Shown in pieces: positions 48,461 through 57,654 of a DNA stretch of 64,000 nt. Under the pieces are notes generated by a model. It did no database searches, had not been told where the DNA came from, and was given only the letters and a program-made list of their open reading frames with translations. How positions within the stretch are numbered: the first letter of the stretch is position 1; the number at the start of each line of letters is the position of its first letter. Origin of the DNA: Paracoccaceae bacterium (lineage in GTDB: Bacteria > Pseudomonadota > Alphaproteobacteria > Rhodobacterales > Rhodobacteraceae); the NCBI GenBank assembly GCA_018222585.1, contig JAAFAB010000006.1:205395-269394 (forward strand). The letters are read 5' to 3'. The position numbers were made by a program, and so were the translations under genes.

Positions 48461-49735
48461 GTGCCGTCCCCAAGCAAGACAGGCGCCCCGCAGACGCGCC
48501 CGCAGGAGCAAGCTCCGGACCAGACCCCGGCCCGCGCCCCGGTCAGCGTCGCCATGGGCAAGAACCCCGGTCGCAACCGCAGCCACAACCGCCGCGTCGT
48601 GCTGGAGCTGCTGCGCCGCAACGGTCCGATGGGTCGCAAGGCGATGGCCGACCTGGCGCAGATCTCGACCCAGGCGGTCGGCAACATCATCGAGGATCTG
48701 ATGGCCGAGGGATTGCTGCGCGACCTCGGACGGCTGCGCAGCGGGCGCGGCCTGCCACCGATCCAGTACGCGCTCAACCCCGACGGGGCGATCACCCTCG
48801 GCTTCGAGATCGCGGTCAGCGAACTGACGGTCACCGTGCTCGATATCGGCGGCAACCTGCGCCACGAAGAGCACATTCCCCTGCCCGACATGGCCCCGGC
48901 CCCGGTGCTTTCGCTGGTGGCCGACAGCGTTGCGCGCCTGCGCGAGGACTTCCCCGGTCAGCTGATGGGAATCGGCGTCGTGATGCCTGGCCCCTTCGGA
49001 ATCGAGGGGCTGTCGGGCGTCGGCCCCACCACCCTGCATGGCTGGACCGATGTCACGGTGGCCCAGGACCTGACCCTGCGCTGCGGCGTGCCGGTCTATG
49101 TCGACAATGACGCCAATGCCGCCGCCGTCGGCGAACTGCTGTTCGGCAAGGGTCAGAACGTCTCGCATTTCTGCCAGATCTACTTTGGTGCCGGCACCGG
49201 GCTGGGCGCCATCGTCGACGACCAGCCCCTGCGCGGTGCCTTCGGCAATGCCGGCGAGATCGGCCATATCGTCGTCGCTCCCGGCGGCCGGCCCTGCCAG
49301 TGCGGACAATCCGGCTGCCTGGAACGCTATGCCTCTCTGCACAGCCTGCGCGAGATGCTCGAGGCCGAGGGCCTGCCCGCCGCCCTGGAGGACCTGCGCC
49401 GCCATCACCGCGAGGGCAACCCGGTGCTCGACGTCTGGCTGGACAGCGCCGCGCCGCATCTTTCGGCGATGATCGGCATCATCGAAAACATCTTCGACCC
49501 GCAGACCATCATCATCGGCGGCAAGCTTCCCGGGCCGGTGCTCGATGCCTTGGTCACGCGCCTGGCGATTCCCTCCACCGTGGCGAATCGCGCCGGCGAT
49601 CGGCTGCCCCGCGTGCAACGCGGCCAGACCGGGCAGGCATCCGCCGCCCTCGGCGCCGCCGCCCTGCCCTTTTTCAATGCAATCACCCCCCGGCTTGACC
49701 GTGCCGAGGGCGGCCTTGCCCCGACGACCGACTGA
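48461..49735 (+). CDS. ROK-family transcriptional repressor (NagC/Mlc type)
   Basis: Sugar-responsive repressor with an N-terminal winged helix (NRSHNRRVVLELLRRNGPMGRKAMADLAQISTQAVGNII region, about residues 40-80) fused to a ROK sugar-binding domain. Zinc motif CQCGQSGCLE is present after GEIGHIVV, and IGVVMPGPFG and YVDNDANAAAVGE are typical. GTG 48461 with AAAAAAGGACAG upstream is the chosen start, giving 424 residues; ATG 48554 is an alternative that would trim a proline-rich lead. It is divergent from the importer operon and 28 bases ahead of the deacetylase, so it likely controls both. Confidence 0.88.
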   Translation: MPSPSKTGAPQTRPQEQAPDQTPARAPVSVAMGKNPGRNRSHNRRVVLELLRRNGPMGRKAMADLAQISTQAVGNIIEDLMAEGLLRDLGRLRSGRGLPPIQYALNPDGAITLGFEIAVSELTVTVLDIGGNLRHEEHIPLPDMAPAPVLSLVADSVARLREDFPGQLMGIGVVMPGPFGIEGLSGVGPTTLHGWTDVTVAQDLTLRCGVPVYVDNDANAAAVGELLFGKGQNVSHFCQIYFGAGTGLGAIVDDQPLRGAFGNAGEIGHIVVAPGGRPCQCGQSGCLERYASLHSLREMLEAEGLPAALEDLRRHHREGNPVLDVWLDSAAPHLSAMIGIIENIFDPQTIIIGGKLPGPVLDALVTRLAIPSTVANRAGDRLPRVQRGQTGQASAALGAAALPFFNAITPRLDRAEGGLAPTTD

Positions 49736-49763
49736 CCGCCCGACTGACTGACAGGAGACAGAC

Positions 49764-52118
49764 ATGACGATCCAAGACCGCCTCGCCCGCCGCGAGGCCG
49801 AGCCCGCACTGATGCGTCTCGACACCGCGCTGTCGCGGCTCTCGGGCTGCCTGACCGTCATGAACACCGGCGCCCACCCCGATGACGAGCACAGCGGGCT
49901 GATGGCCTGGCTGCGCTACGGACTGGGGCACCGCGTGGTGATCGCCTGCTCGACCCGGGGCGAAGGCGGCCAGAACGCCCTAGGCCCCGAACGCGGCGCC
50001 CTGCTCGGTGCCCTGCGCTCGCGCGAGATGGAAGAGGCCGCACGGGTACTGGACTGCGACATCGCCTGGCTGGGCTTCGGCCCTTCCGACCCTGTGCACG
50101 ACTTCGGCTTCTCCAAGGATGGCGACGACACCTTCTCCCGCTGGGGCGAGGCGCTGATCACCGAGCGCCTGGCGCTGGCCTATCGCCGCTATCGCCCCGA
50201 CGTGATCCTGCCGACCTTCCTCGACGTGCCCGGCCAGCACGGCCACCACCGCGCCATGACCCGCGCCGCGCTGGCCGCCGTCGCACTGGCGGCCGACCCC
50301 TCTGCACTGCGGGGCAGCAACCTCGCCCCCTGGCAGGTCACCCACCCCTACCTGCCGGCCTGGGGTGGCGGTGGCGGCACCTATGACGACACCCTGCCCC
50401 CGCCGCCCGCAACCCTGCGCATCGAGGCCACCGCCTGCGAACCGGCCCGCGGCGTCGCCTACGACGAGATCGGCGAATGGTCGCGCCGCCGCCATGCCTC
50501 GCAGGGGATGGGCCGCTGGTCCGACGCGCCGCAACGGGCCTGGGACCTGCACCTGACCAATGGCCCGGCCGAGCAGCGGCTGGCCGAGGGCGCCCCGGCG
50601 ACCCTGGTCGAACTCGCGGCCCTCGCCGGCCCTGCCGGTGCTGCGCTGCAGGAGGCTGCCACGGCCGTCACCGAGGCACGCGGCGCCCTGCCCGACCGTG
50701 GCGCGGTGCTTGCCGCCCTGGCCCGCGCCGACCTGGCGCTAGAGGCCGCGACGGCTGCCGCCGACCCGGGCTTCCTCGCCGACCATGGGCACCGCCTGGA
50801 GCGCAAGCGCCGCGAGATCGCCCATGCCCTCGCCGAGGCGGCGGCCCTGACCCCCGTCGTCGCGCTCTCCCCCGCCCGGCTGTCGCCCGGGGACAGCGCC
50901 CGGCTGACCCTGCACCAGTCCACCCCGACAGAGGCCGAGTCGGTCTCGGTCAGCACCCGCCTGCCCGGCTGCCCCGAGCAGACCGCCCCCTTCGACGAGG
51001 GCCTGACCGGGATCGAGATCACCCTGCCCGAGGGTATGGCCCTGCCCGATCCCTTCGCCGAGGGCTTCGACCCGCTCGGCGGCAACGGGGCTCATGTGCT
51101 GCTCGGCGCGCGCATCGCCGGGCGCGAAGTCTCGGTGCCGCGCGACTTCGAGACGGCGCCCGAGATCGTCCCCGCCCATATCTTCGCCGCCCGCCCGAAC
51201 GCCTTCGTGCGGCGCCGGGGCGCCCCGGGTCCGCTGGTCGCGACCCTCGCGGCCGACACGCCCCTCGATGTCGAAACCCCCAAAGGCTGGAGCCTGCGCC
51301 AGGAGGGTCGCCAGCTGCTGCTCAGCCCCGACGCCGATCAGCCCGGCCTCGCCACCTTCACGCCCCGGATCGGCGAAGCGCCCGCCTTCACCGAGAGCGG
51401 CGGCAGCTATCCCCATACCGGCCCCTTCGCCCTGTACCAGCCCGCCCGTCTCAGCGTTCTGACCCTGGACCTCGACCTGCCCGAAGGCGCCCGCATCGCC
51501 TATATCGGCAGCGGCGACAGTGTCGGCAGCTGGCTGCAGCGCCTCGGCGCCGATGTGGTGCTGATGGACGAGATCCCGGCGGACGAGGATTTCTCGGCCT
51601 TCACCACCGTGCTCGTCGGCGTCGTGGCCTTCGGCAACCGGGCCGACCTGCGTGCCGCCACGCCCCGCCTGCACCGCTTCGTCGAGGGCGGCGGCCACCT
51701 CGTCACCCTCTACCAGCGCCCCGACCAGGGCTGGCAGGCCGAGAGCACGCCGCCGCAGCCGATGCGCATCGGCACCCCCTCGCTGCGCTGGCGGGTCACC
51801 GATCCGCAGGCCGAGGTCACCGTGCTGGAACCCGAAAGCCCCCTGCTGACCACGCCCAACCAGATCACGCCCGAAGACTGGGACGGCTGGGACAAGGAGC
51901 GCGGCCTCTACTTCGCTGCCGACTGGGCGCCCTGCTACACGCCGCTGTTGTCGATGTCGGACGCCGGCGAGGCGCCGCTCCTGGGCAGCCTCGTCTCGGG
52001 GCGGATCGGCAAGGGCCGGCACACCCATACCGGGCTGGTGCTGCATCACCAGCTCGACCGGCTGGTGCCGGGCGCCTTCCGCCTGCTGGCCAACCTGGTC
52101 CAGCCTGCCGGGGCCTGA
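49764..52118 (+). CDS. PIG-L (LmbE) family deacetylase fused to a large C-terminal region
   Basis: Zinc-dependent de-N-acetylase family acting on GlcNAc-containing conjugates. The N-terminal catalytic domain (~residues 1-260) has NTGAHPDDEHSG (metal ligands His, Asp, Asp) and GQHGHHRAMTRAA (third His). About 520 further residues follow: a helical linker (~280-370), beta-rich segments, and a C-terminal domain with YIGSGDSVGSWLQRLGADV and FVEGGGHLVTLYQRP, which resembles class I glutamine-amidotransferase-like sandwich domains. The total is 784 residues, against ~230-300 for simple family members. No signal peptide. RBS AGGAG. Downstream of the ROK repressor on the same strand, it may provide the deacetylation that nagA usually supplies. 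Confidence 0.85.
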   Translation: MTIQDRLARREAEPALMRLDTALSRLSGCLTVMNTGAHPDDEHSGLMAWLRYGLGHRVVIACSTRGEGGQNALGPERGALLGALRSREMEEAARVLDCDIAWLGFGPSDPVHDFGFSKDGDDTFSRWGEALITERLALAYRRYRPDVILPTFLDVPGQHGHHRAMTRAALAAVALAADPSALRGSNLAPWQVTHPYLPAWGGGGGTYDDTLPPPPATLRIEATACEPARGVAYDEIGEWSRRRHASQGMGRWSDAPQRAWDLHLTNGPAEQRLAEGAPATLVELAALAGPAGAALQEAATAVTEARGALPDRGAVLAALARADLALEAATAAADPGFLADHGHRLERKRREIAHALAEAAALTPVVALSPARLSPGDSARLTLHQSTPTEAESVSVSTRLPGCPEQTAPFDEGLTGIEITLPEGMALPDPFAEGFDPLGGNGAHVLLGARIAGREVSVPRDFETAPEIVPAHIFAARPNAFVRRRGAPGPLVATLAADTPLDVETPKGWSLRQEGRQLLLSPDADQPGLATFTPRIGEAPAFTESGGSYPHTGPFALYQPARLSVLTLDLDLPEGARIAYIGSGDSVGSWLQRLGADVVLMDEIPADEDFSAFTTVLVGVVAFGNRADLRAATPRLHRFVEGGGHLVTLYQRPDQGWQAESTPPQPMRIGTPSLRWRVTDPQAEVTVLEPESPLLTTPNQITPEDWDGWDKERGLYFAADWAPCYTPLLSMSDAGEAPLLGSLVSGRIGKGRHTHTGLVLHHQLDRLVPGAFRLLANLVQPAGA

Positions 52119-52119
52119 G

Positions 52120-53001
52120 GTGGCCCGCGCAAGCGACACCTCCCTCGGCGTCGCCTGGCTGCTGAGCGACCTGACCCTGGTCACCGGCATGACCGTGCTG
52201 GTCAAGAAGATGGGCGCCGATTACCCGGCGGTACAGCTGGTGTTCCTGCGCTCGCTGATCGGCCTGCTGCTGATCCTGCCGCTGGTCTGGCGCGACCGGG
52301 CCAGCCTCTCCACGATGCAGGCCCCGCTGCGCAACGGCTTCCGCGTGATGTGCAACGCGGGCGCCCTGACGGCGAATTTCGTCGCCCTCGGGGCGCTGCC
52401 GCTCGGCATCGTCAACGCGGTCTCCTACCTGCGGCCCGTGGTCACCATGCTGCTGGCCATCGCCCTGCTGGGCGAGACGGTGCCGCGCGCCCGCTGGCTC
52501 GCCTCGGCGGGGATCCTTGCCGGGGTTGCGCTGGCCGTGGGGCCGGATGTCCTGGGTGCGGGCGGCAGCGCGCTGCCGATGGCCGGGCTGATCGCGGTCA
52601 CCGTCTCGCTCGGGCTCGGCGCCATGGCGACCGTCCAGACCCGCGCCCTGCGCAGCGAGGCGCCCGTGGTGATGATGCTCTTCTACACCGCCGGGCTGAC
52701 CCTGCTGACTGCCCTGCCCGCCGGGCTTTCCTGGCATCCGATCGCCCCCGCGCACTGGCCCGCCCTGCTGGGCATCGGCGCCCTGGCGCAGGCCGGCCAA
52801 TACTGCTTCCTGCGCGCCTACCGCGCCGCCGAGGCCAGCCGTCTGGCCCCCTTCTCCTATTCCTCGATCCTCTTCGCCATCTCGGCAGGCTGGCTGTTCT
52901 TCGACGAACGGCCCAGCTGGCACCTTCTGGCCGGTGCCTCGGTGATCCTCCTCGTGCTGCTTCTCGGCAGCCGCACCCCGAAGCCCCGCCCCCTGACCTG
53001 A
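52120..53001 (+). CDS. EamA/DMT-superfamily transporter
   Basis: Integral membrane protein of 293 residues with ten predicted membrane segments in two EamA repeats (GLLLILPLVW, ALPLGIVNAVSYLRPVVTMLLAIALLGE; second half FSYSSILFAISAGWLFFDERPS). The GTG start lies one base after the deacetylase stop, so it is translated from the same message. Members export amino acids, nucleosides or small metabolites; here export of a by-product of the amino-sugar conjugate pathway is possible but unproven. Confidence 0.88.
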   Translation: MARASDTSLGVAWLLSDLTLVTGMTVLVKKMGADYPAVQLVFLRSLIGLLLILPLVWRDRASLSTMQAPLRNGFRVMCNAGALTANFVALGALPLGIVNAVSYLRPVVTMLLAIALLGETVPRARWLASAGILAGVALAVGPDVLGAGGSALPMAGLIAVTVSLGLGAMATVQTRALRSEAPVVMMLFYTAGLTLLTALPAGLSWHPIAPAHWPALLGIGALAQAGQYCFLRAYRAAEASRLAPFSYSSILFAISAGWLFFDERPSWHLLAGASVILLVLLLGSRTPKPRPLT

Positions 53002-53362
53002 GCGGGGACTGCGCATTCATTCGAAGGCCGAGGTCCCTTGTTCAGGTGGCCCCGGGCACCAAGGGAAAATACGCCTCCGTTGACCCGAAGGTCCATGGCC
53101 GCTGCTGCCTTGCGGCCATCGGCGGACCGGCGAGAACGGCGCCCGGGATATTGGCGGCCAGAGGTTTGCCGAGATGCGAACGCGCACATCACGGCCGCCA
53201 ACATAGGCGCCGTTCAGGGCCGGTCCCGACCTCGCCGCCCTACAGGACGGAGCCGCCGATGAGCGGCCCTCTGCGGCCCGGGTGCGCGCCACGTTGACCC
53301 CGAAACCGCCGGATGCAAGGTTGCTCCGATTTGAGGACATATTGGCGGGAAAGGCATATTCC
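53002..53362. other. Gene-free stretch between the EamA gene and the DUF2339 gene
   Basis: 361 bases with no convincing frame. Repeated GGCGCC-type GC-rich words are seen, but no clear terminator with a T-run. The DUF2339 ribosome site (GGGAAAGG, 53347-53354) lies at its right edge. Confidence 0.4.
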
Positions 53363-56170
53363 ATGATCGAGCTGGGGCTTCTGCTGCTGTCCGCCATTCC
53401 GATCGCGCTGGTTGCGCTGGTCATCTGGGCCGTCCGCCAGTCCCGCAGGCTGCGCACCGTCGAAAGGCAACTGCTGGCGCTGGACGCCCGGCTCAGGGAA
53501 CTGCGGATCGTCGGCACAGACGTCTCGCCACCGGACACCGCTGCGGCCGCCGTCGCAGGCCACGGAACTGCACCGGAACAGGCCGTCAAGGAAGACGCCT
53601 TCGCGACGCCCGGGCCCTGGCAGGCCGCGCGCAGGACAAGCCGCGACGCAACAGCGCAACCGGCCCCCCGGCCGGCAGACGACCCCCCCGGGGCGCCCCC
53701 GACCCCGGCCGAGACCGGGCGGACCCCGCCCCGGGCCGTGGTGTTCCGCCGAGAGAAGATGGCCGCGCTTGGCCAATGGCTTCAGGTCAACTGGATCTAC
53801 CTGGTTGCCGCCGTCTCACTGGCGACCGCCGGCATCTTCCTGGTGCAATACGGGGTGGAGACCGGTTTCCTGTCCCCGCGCGCCCGCATCTGGGCCGCGC
53901 TCGTCCTCGGCCTCGCCCTGGTCGGAGCGGGGGAATACCTGCGGCGTCGCTGGGGGGATGAGGGCCGGGTGGCAACCGCCTACCTGCCCTCGGTCTTCTC
54001 CTCCGCCGGGATCGTCACCCTCTTCGCCGCGATCCTGGCCGCGCGTCATCTGTACCAGATCGTCGGGTCCGGCACGGCCCTGGCCGGGCTGGTGGCAACG
54101 GCCCTGCTCGCGGTCGTGCTGGGCTGGTTCTCGGGGCCTCTCCTGGCGGCCGTCGGCCTCTTGGGCGCCATGGCCGCGCCGCTTGTGGTGGGCGGAGAAA
54201 GCGATGCGCCACAGCTGTTCTACGGCTATTTCGGCGTCATCTCCGTGGCCGGCCTGCTGATCGACACCATGCGTCGCTGGGCCTGGGTCAGCGTGCTGTC
54301 GATTGGCACCGACTTCGGCGCGGCCTGGTTCCTCTACCTCGGGATCGGCCAGGGCGAATGGCTGATAGGCCTGCTCGCGATCCTTGCGGTCTGCGCGATC
54401 GCCATCCCCGTCCGTAGCCTGTCCCCGGCCCATGACGGCACCGCCCTGATCCAGACCCTGCTGCCCGAGCGCCCCGCGACATGGCCCGATTTCCCCACCA
54501 ACCTGGCGGCGGGCACCCTGCTGGCAGCCGTGGCCGGGATCGTTCTTGTCTCGACCGATGGTGTCGTCCAGTTCTGGTTCGCCTCGGCGGCGCTCTTGGC
54601 CCTTGTCGCGGCCCTCGCCCTCTGGTGCTGGCGGGCCCCGGCGCTTGAAGACCTTGCCCTGCTGCCCGGGGTCGCGCTGCTGGCGCTTCCGCCGCTACAG
54701 GCCATGACCGGCGCTGAAGTCTTCAGGACCTTCCGCAGGCAGCTGCCTCCCGGCCCCGAGGTCTCGATCACCCCAGTCGCCAGCCTGCTGGTCGGCGCCG
54801 CGGTGCTTGTCAGCCTGCTGGCCGCCCGCCGCAGCGTCCTGTCCCCGCGCTGGCCCCTGGCCTGGGCCGCGGCGGCAGCCCTTGCGGCCCCGCTGATGAT
54901 GCTCGGGCTCGAAGCCTACTGGCGTCCTGCGACCGCCATCGGGACCTACCCCTGGGCGTTGCACGCCGCCGGGATCGCCATCGGAATGAGCCTGCTGGCG
55001 GAACGCTTCGCCCGGGTCGAAGGCCGCCCCGGGATGCGCACCGCGCTTGCCACGCTGTCCGCCCTGTCGATGCTGTGCTTTGCGATGACCATCATGCTGT
55101 CGGAGGTCGCCCTCACCCTCGCCCTGGCGGCGACGGTGCTGGCCGCCGCCGCGCTCGACCGGCGCTTCGACATGGCGCCGCTGATGTGGTTCGTGAAACT
55201 GGGCGCGGTCGTGGTCAGTTGGCGACTGGTCATCAACCCGGGGCTCTTCTGGGCCCTGGCCGCCCCCTGGGGCGCGCTGATCGCCGGCTTTGGCGGCGCC
55301 ATCGCCGCCCTTCTGGCGACCCTGGTCCTGCTGCGCAAACGCGACCGGGCGTCGGCCAGGATCACCGTGGAAAGCGTCACCGCGACCCTTGCCGCGATCC
55401 TGACCAGTGTCCTGCTGCACCGCGGGATAGAGCAGGTCGCCCTGGCGTCCGGCACGTCGCACTGGAGCCCGGTCAACCACTGGTCGACCAGCCTGATCGG
55501 ACTGATCTGGTTCATCTCCGCCGCCGGCCTGATCTGGCGGCAGCAATCGAACGGTCCGCCGCAATGGCTGCGCCGCCTGATGACCGGGATCTATCTGCTG
55601 CTCGGCTCGGGCTTCCTCGGTCTTGCGCTGACACTGCTCAATCCGCTGGCGCGGTTCGGCAACGAGGTGCTGGGTCCGGTCCTGTTCAACACGCTTTTTG
55701 TCGCCTATGCGCTGCCGGCCCTGTTCTTTGCCTTCATGGCGCGCAGATTCACCCGGATCGCCGGCGCCTGGCGCCTGGCCCTCACCATCCTCGCGGCGGC
55801 GCTCTCGGTCCTGTGGCTGGGGCTGAGCATCCGTCATTTCTGGCGCGGCCCCGACCTGGCCGTCGCGGACGTGACTCCGCCCGAGCTCTACAGTTATACC
55901 GTCGCCCTGCTGCTGATCGGCGCCGGGCTGCTCTACCGCGCGCTCGCCACCCGGTCGGCACCCCTGCGCCGCGTCGCAATGAGCGTGATCGCCTTGACGG
56001 TGGCAAAGGTCTTCCTGATCGACGCCTCCGGGCTGGCGGGCCTGATCCGGGTCTTTTCCTTCCTTGCACTGGGGTTGTCCCTTGCGGGGCTCGCCTTCCT
56101 CAACCGCTGGGCGGCAATGCGTGCCCAGGGTGCGGATGACGCCAGCGTGGAGCCCGTCGAAGAAGAGTAA
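53363..56170 (+). CDS. DUF2339 multi-spanning membrane protein
   Basis: Large inner-membrane protein of 935 residues. An N-terminal membrane anchor (MIELGLLLLSAIPIALVALVIWAV) is followed by a short coiled region (RRLRTVERQLLALDARLREL), then a ~90-residue Pro/Ala-rich linker, and from residue ~135 some two dozen hydrophobic segments to the end (GLSLAGLAFLNRWAAMRA). This is the layout of DUF2339 proteins, whose role is unknown. ATG 53363 follows GGGAAAGG. A frame open from 53282 would add residues without a start signal. No operon partners. Confidence 0.85.
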   Translation: MIELGLLLLSAIPIALVALVIWAVRQSRRLRTVERQLLALDARLRELRIVGTDVSPPDTAAAAVAGHGTAPEQAVKEDAFATPGPWQAARRTSRDATAQPAPRPADDPPGAPPTPAETGRTPPRAVVFRREKMAALGQWLQVNWIYLVAAVSLATAGIFLVQYGVETGFLSPRARIWAALVLGLALVGAGEYLRRRWGDEGRVATAYLPSVFSSAGIVTLFAAILAARHLYQIVGSGTALAGLVATALLAVVLGWFSGPLLAAVGLLGAMAAPLVVGGESDAPQLFYGYFGVISVAGLLIDTMRRWAWVSVLSIGTDFGAAWFLYLGIGQGEWLIGLLAILAVCAIAIPVRSLSPAHDGTALIQTLLPERPATWPDFPTNLAAGTLLAAVAGIVLVSTDGVVQFWFASAALLALVAALALWCWRAPALEDLALLPGVALLALPPLQAMTGAEVFRTFRRQLPPGPEVSITPVASLLVGAAVLVSLLAARRSVLSPRWPLAWAAAAALAAPLMMLGLEAYWRPATAIGTYPWALHAAGIAIGMSLLAERFARVEGRPGMRTALATLSALSMLCFAMTIMLSEVALTLALAATVLAAAALDRRFDMAPLMWFVKLGAVVVSWRLVINPGLFWALAAPWGALIAGFGGAIAALLATLVLLRKRDRASARITVESVTATLAAILTSVLLHRGIEQVALASGTSHWSPVNHWSTSLIGLIWFISAAGLIWRQQSNGPPQWLRRLMTGIYLLLGSGFLGLALTLLNPLARFGNEVLGPVLFNTLFVAYALPALFFAFMARRFTRIAGAWRLALTILAAALSVLWLGLSIRHFWRGPDLAVADVTPPELYSYTVALLLIGAGLLYRALATRSAPLRRVAMSVIALTVAKVFLIDASGLAGLIRVFSFLALGLSLAGLAFLNRWAAMRAQGADDASVEPVEEE

Positions 56171-56369
56171 GGGAACGGCCCGCCCGAGCACCTGACCCGC
56201 CCTGCCGGACCGCACCTGAGCATCGCCCCACGCCAGGTTGTCGCCGCGCCTGCCCAACTGACTGCTGACCGGTGCTCCTCGAGAGCCGCGGCGACCGCGA
56301 CAGGCTTCCGGGCCGGCCTCCAATGACGGGTGACAAGTCTCAGCACTCTGCGCGCGTTGGTATCTGCCG
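56171..56369. other. Short gene-free stretch after the DUF2339 gene
   Basis: About 200 bases without recognisable coding. It contains GAGAGCCGCGGC- and GCCGGCC-type GC-rich words but no clear terminator. It leads into the decayed frame at 56370. Confidence 0.35.
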
Positions 56370-56622
56370 CGAGGATACGCTCTGACGGTCGCTGACAGCT
56401 TCGCTTGGGACGGCTTCACCAAGGTCGCTTCCCTGTGCCTCGCCCCCGAGGAACGCGCTGCGCTGGCCTACTCCGCGCTGCACTCCTTGGAGCCCCTATC
56501 ACGCCGAGCTGACCGCCTGCGCCGCGCTCAGCCCCGCCGGTGAGCCGCTGCCGTCATACTTGGGCGGGATGCAAAAGGCCCAGAGCTGGTCCGATGTAAT
56601 GGGACACACCTTTCTTCAGTGA
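56370..56622 (+). pseudogene. Remnant of a small protein gene, frameshifted and truncated
   Basis: Coherent coding is seen as DSFAWDGFTKVASLCLAPEE then RAALAYSALHSLEP in one frame. After an extra C in GAGCCCCTAT (near 56492-56497) it continues in the next frame as YHAELTACAALSPAGEPLPS then YLGGMQKAQSWSD. The protein-like sequence stops at about 56594; the following VMGHTFLQ and TGA look unrelated. No start codon is preserved. I do not recognise the family with certainty. The sharp loss of coding at 56595 could mark an insertion point. Confidence 0.5.
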
Positions 56623-56871
56623 TGCCGGAAGAGGCCAGAACAAGCCGGAAGAGGCCGGATAGGCCTGTAAAACAAGGGCTTGATCGCGGATGCACTCGAT
56701 CATCGATGCAATGCCTGGATGTCTTGCAGTGGCGCTCGATGAGGGGAGAGGCAGCCTCTTAGGAGCGAACCGCGACAGAAGGGTCTGCAGTGGCCCGTTC
56801 ATCAAATATGGCAGAGAAATAAGGGAGATATCGACCTCAGTGGCGCGTCGTGCGCCGCGAGGTGCTCCCGA

Positions 56872-56987
56872 GAACCTACAAATCAGCGCGTAAGTTTCCC
56901 AGCGCTCTTGTAGGTTCCAGATTTCCCTTGTTGCAAAGGGATCTAAAGGGATTGGCAGCTCGGATCAGACCAGACCGAACCTACAAA
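56872..56987. repeat. Three copies of GAACCTACAA near the prophage left end
   Basis: GAACCTACAAA at 56872-56882 (direct), TTGTAGGTTC at 56908-56917 (inverted) and GAACCTACAAA at 56977-56987 (direct). Three short sites within 116 bases at the left end, one inverted, recall the L1-L2-L3 transposase sites of phage Mu. They may be binding sites of the MuA-type protein encoded at 61888. Confidence 0.5.
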
Positions 56988-57165
56988 CGATTTCGACAGG
57001 TTAAGTGGGTAGCGGGCTTTTCGAAAGCAGGGGAGCGATGTCAGTTGCGAACTGAGGCGCTGAACTCAAGCACCTTGATGATGTCCATATGTGAGAGCAG
57101 ATCGTCGACTACCATGTGGGCAAGAACAAGCCTAAGTCAGCTGCTGTCTGAGTTAGGTCGTCGCT

Positions 57166-57654
57166 CTAGTGCACTTGCCCCAGCGTTTTTCCCGGCGGTG
57201 GAGCGAGACGCACGTTGACCATGATCATAAAGATCACCACCACACGGGCGACGCATACGAATGACCACACAGCGAAGCCCAACCACGCTGCGATCTCCAT
57301 GTGGGGAAGGAAATGCGCGATGTCCCCCACCCCGATGACGGTCAATTTTGCGGTCCAGAAAAACAGCACGGTCGTCAGCATCAACGCAAGTGCGACGTAT
57401 CGATGGAACTTACGGAAGGTCTCTGTATGAAAGATCCGCCCAAGGAAACCGTCACCGCGGGAGACACCCAAGAAGTAGATGGCAAAAAGGGAACCTGCTG
57501 CGAAGACACTGAAATCTGACATAGGGCCGATCAGGTCGGAGATGTCCTTGCCACGAGCGGAAAGCGCTAAGGCCCACTGTTCTAGGTGCACCCAAGCAGC
57601 GATCGCCATTATGCCTCCTAAAGCGAAGGGTAAGTACCGTTCAAGATATGCCAT
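57166..57654 (-). CDS. Small four-helix membrane protein, prophage cargo gene
   Basis: Unrecognised protein of 162 residues with four predicted membrane segments at about 7-24, 47-64, 84-106 and 117-146, and His residues near helix ends (WVHLEQW, KFHRYVA, FLPHMEIAAW). It has no signal peptide. ATG 57654 overlaps the 3' end of the 296-residue gene by 14 bases, so the two are co-translated. Lower GC than the chromosome. Placed between the prophage end and repressor, where superinfection-exclusion or defence genes are often found. Histidines at helix ends also allow a heme-protein reading. Function unknown. Confidence 0.65.
   Translation of the reverse strand: MAYLERYLPFALGGIMAIAAWVHLEQWALALSARGKDISDLIGPMSDFSVFAAGSLFAIYFLGVSRGDGFLGRIFHTETFRKFHRYVALALMLTTVLFFWTAKLTVIGVGDIAHFLPHMEIAAWLGFAVWSFVCVARVVVIFMIMVNVRLAPPPGKTLGQVH

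Noticed and set aside
53038..53262. Small frames in the gap before the DUF2339 gene
   Set aside because: No ribosome site, no protein-like composition; left as a gene-free stretch.
56554..56893. Short frames on both strands around the prophage left end
   Set aside because: They overlap the decayed gene and the end repeats and show no domain; probably chance frames.
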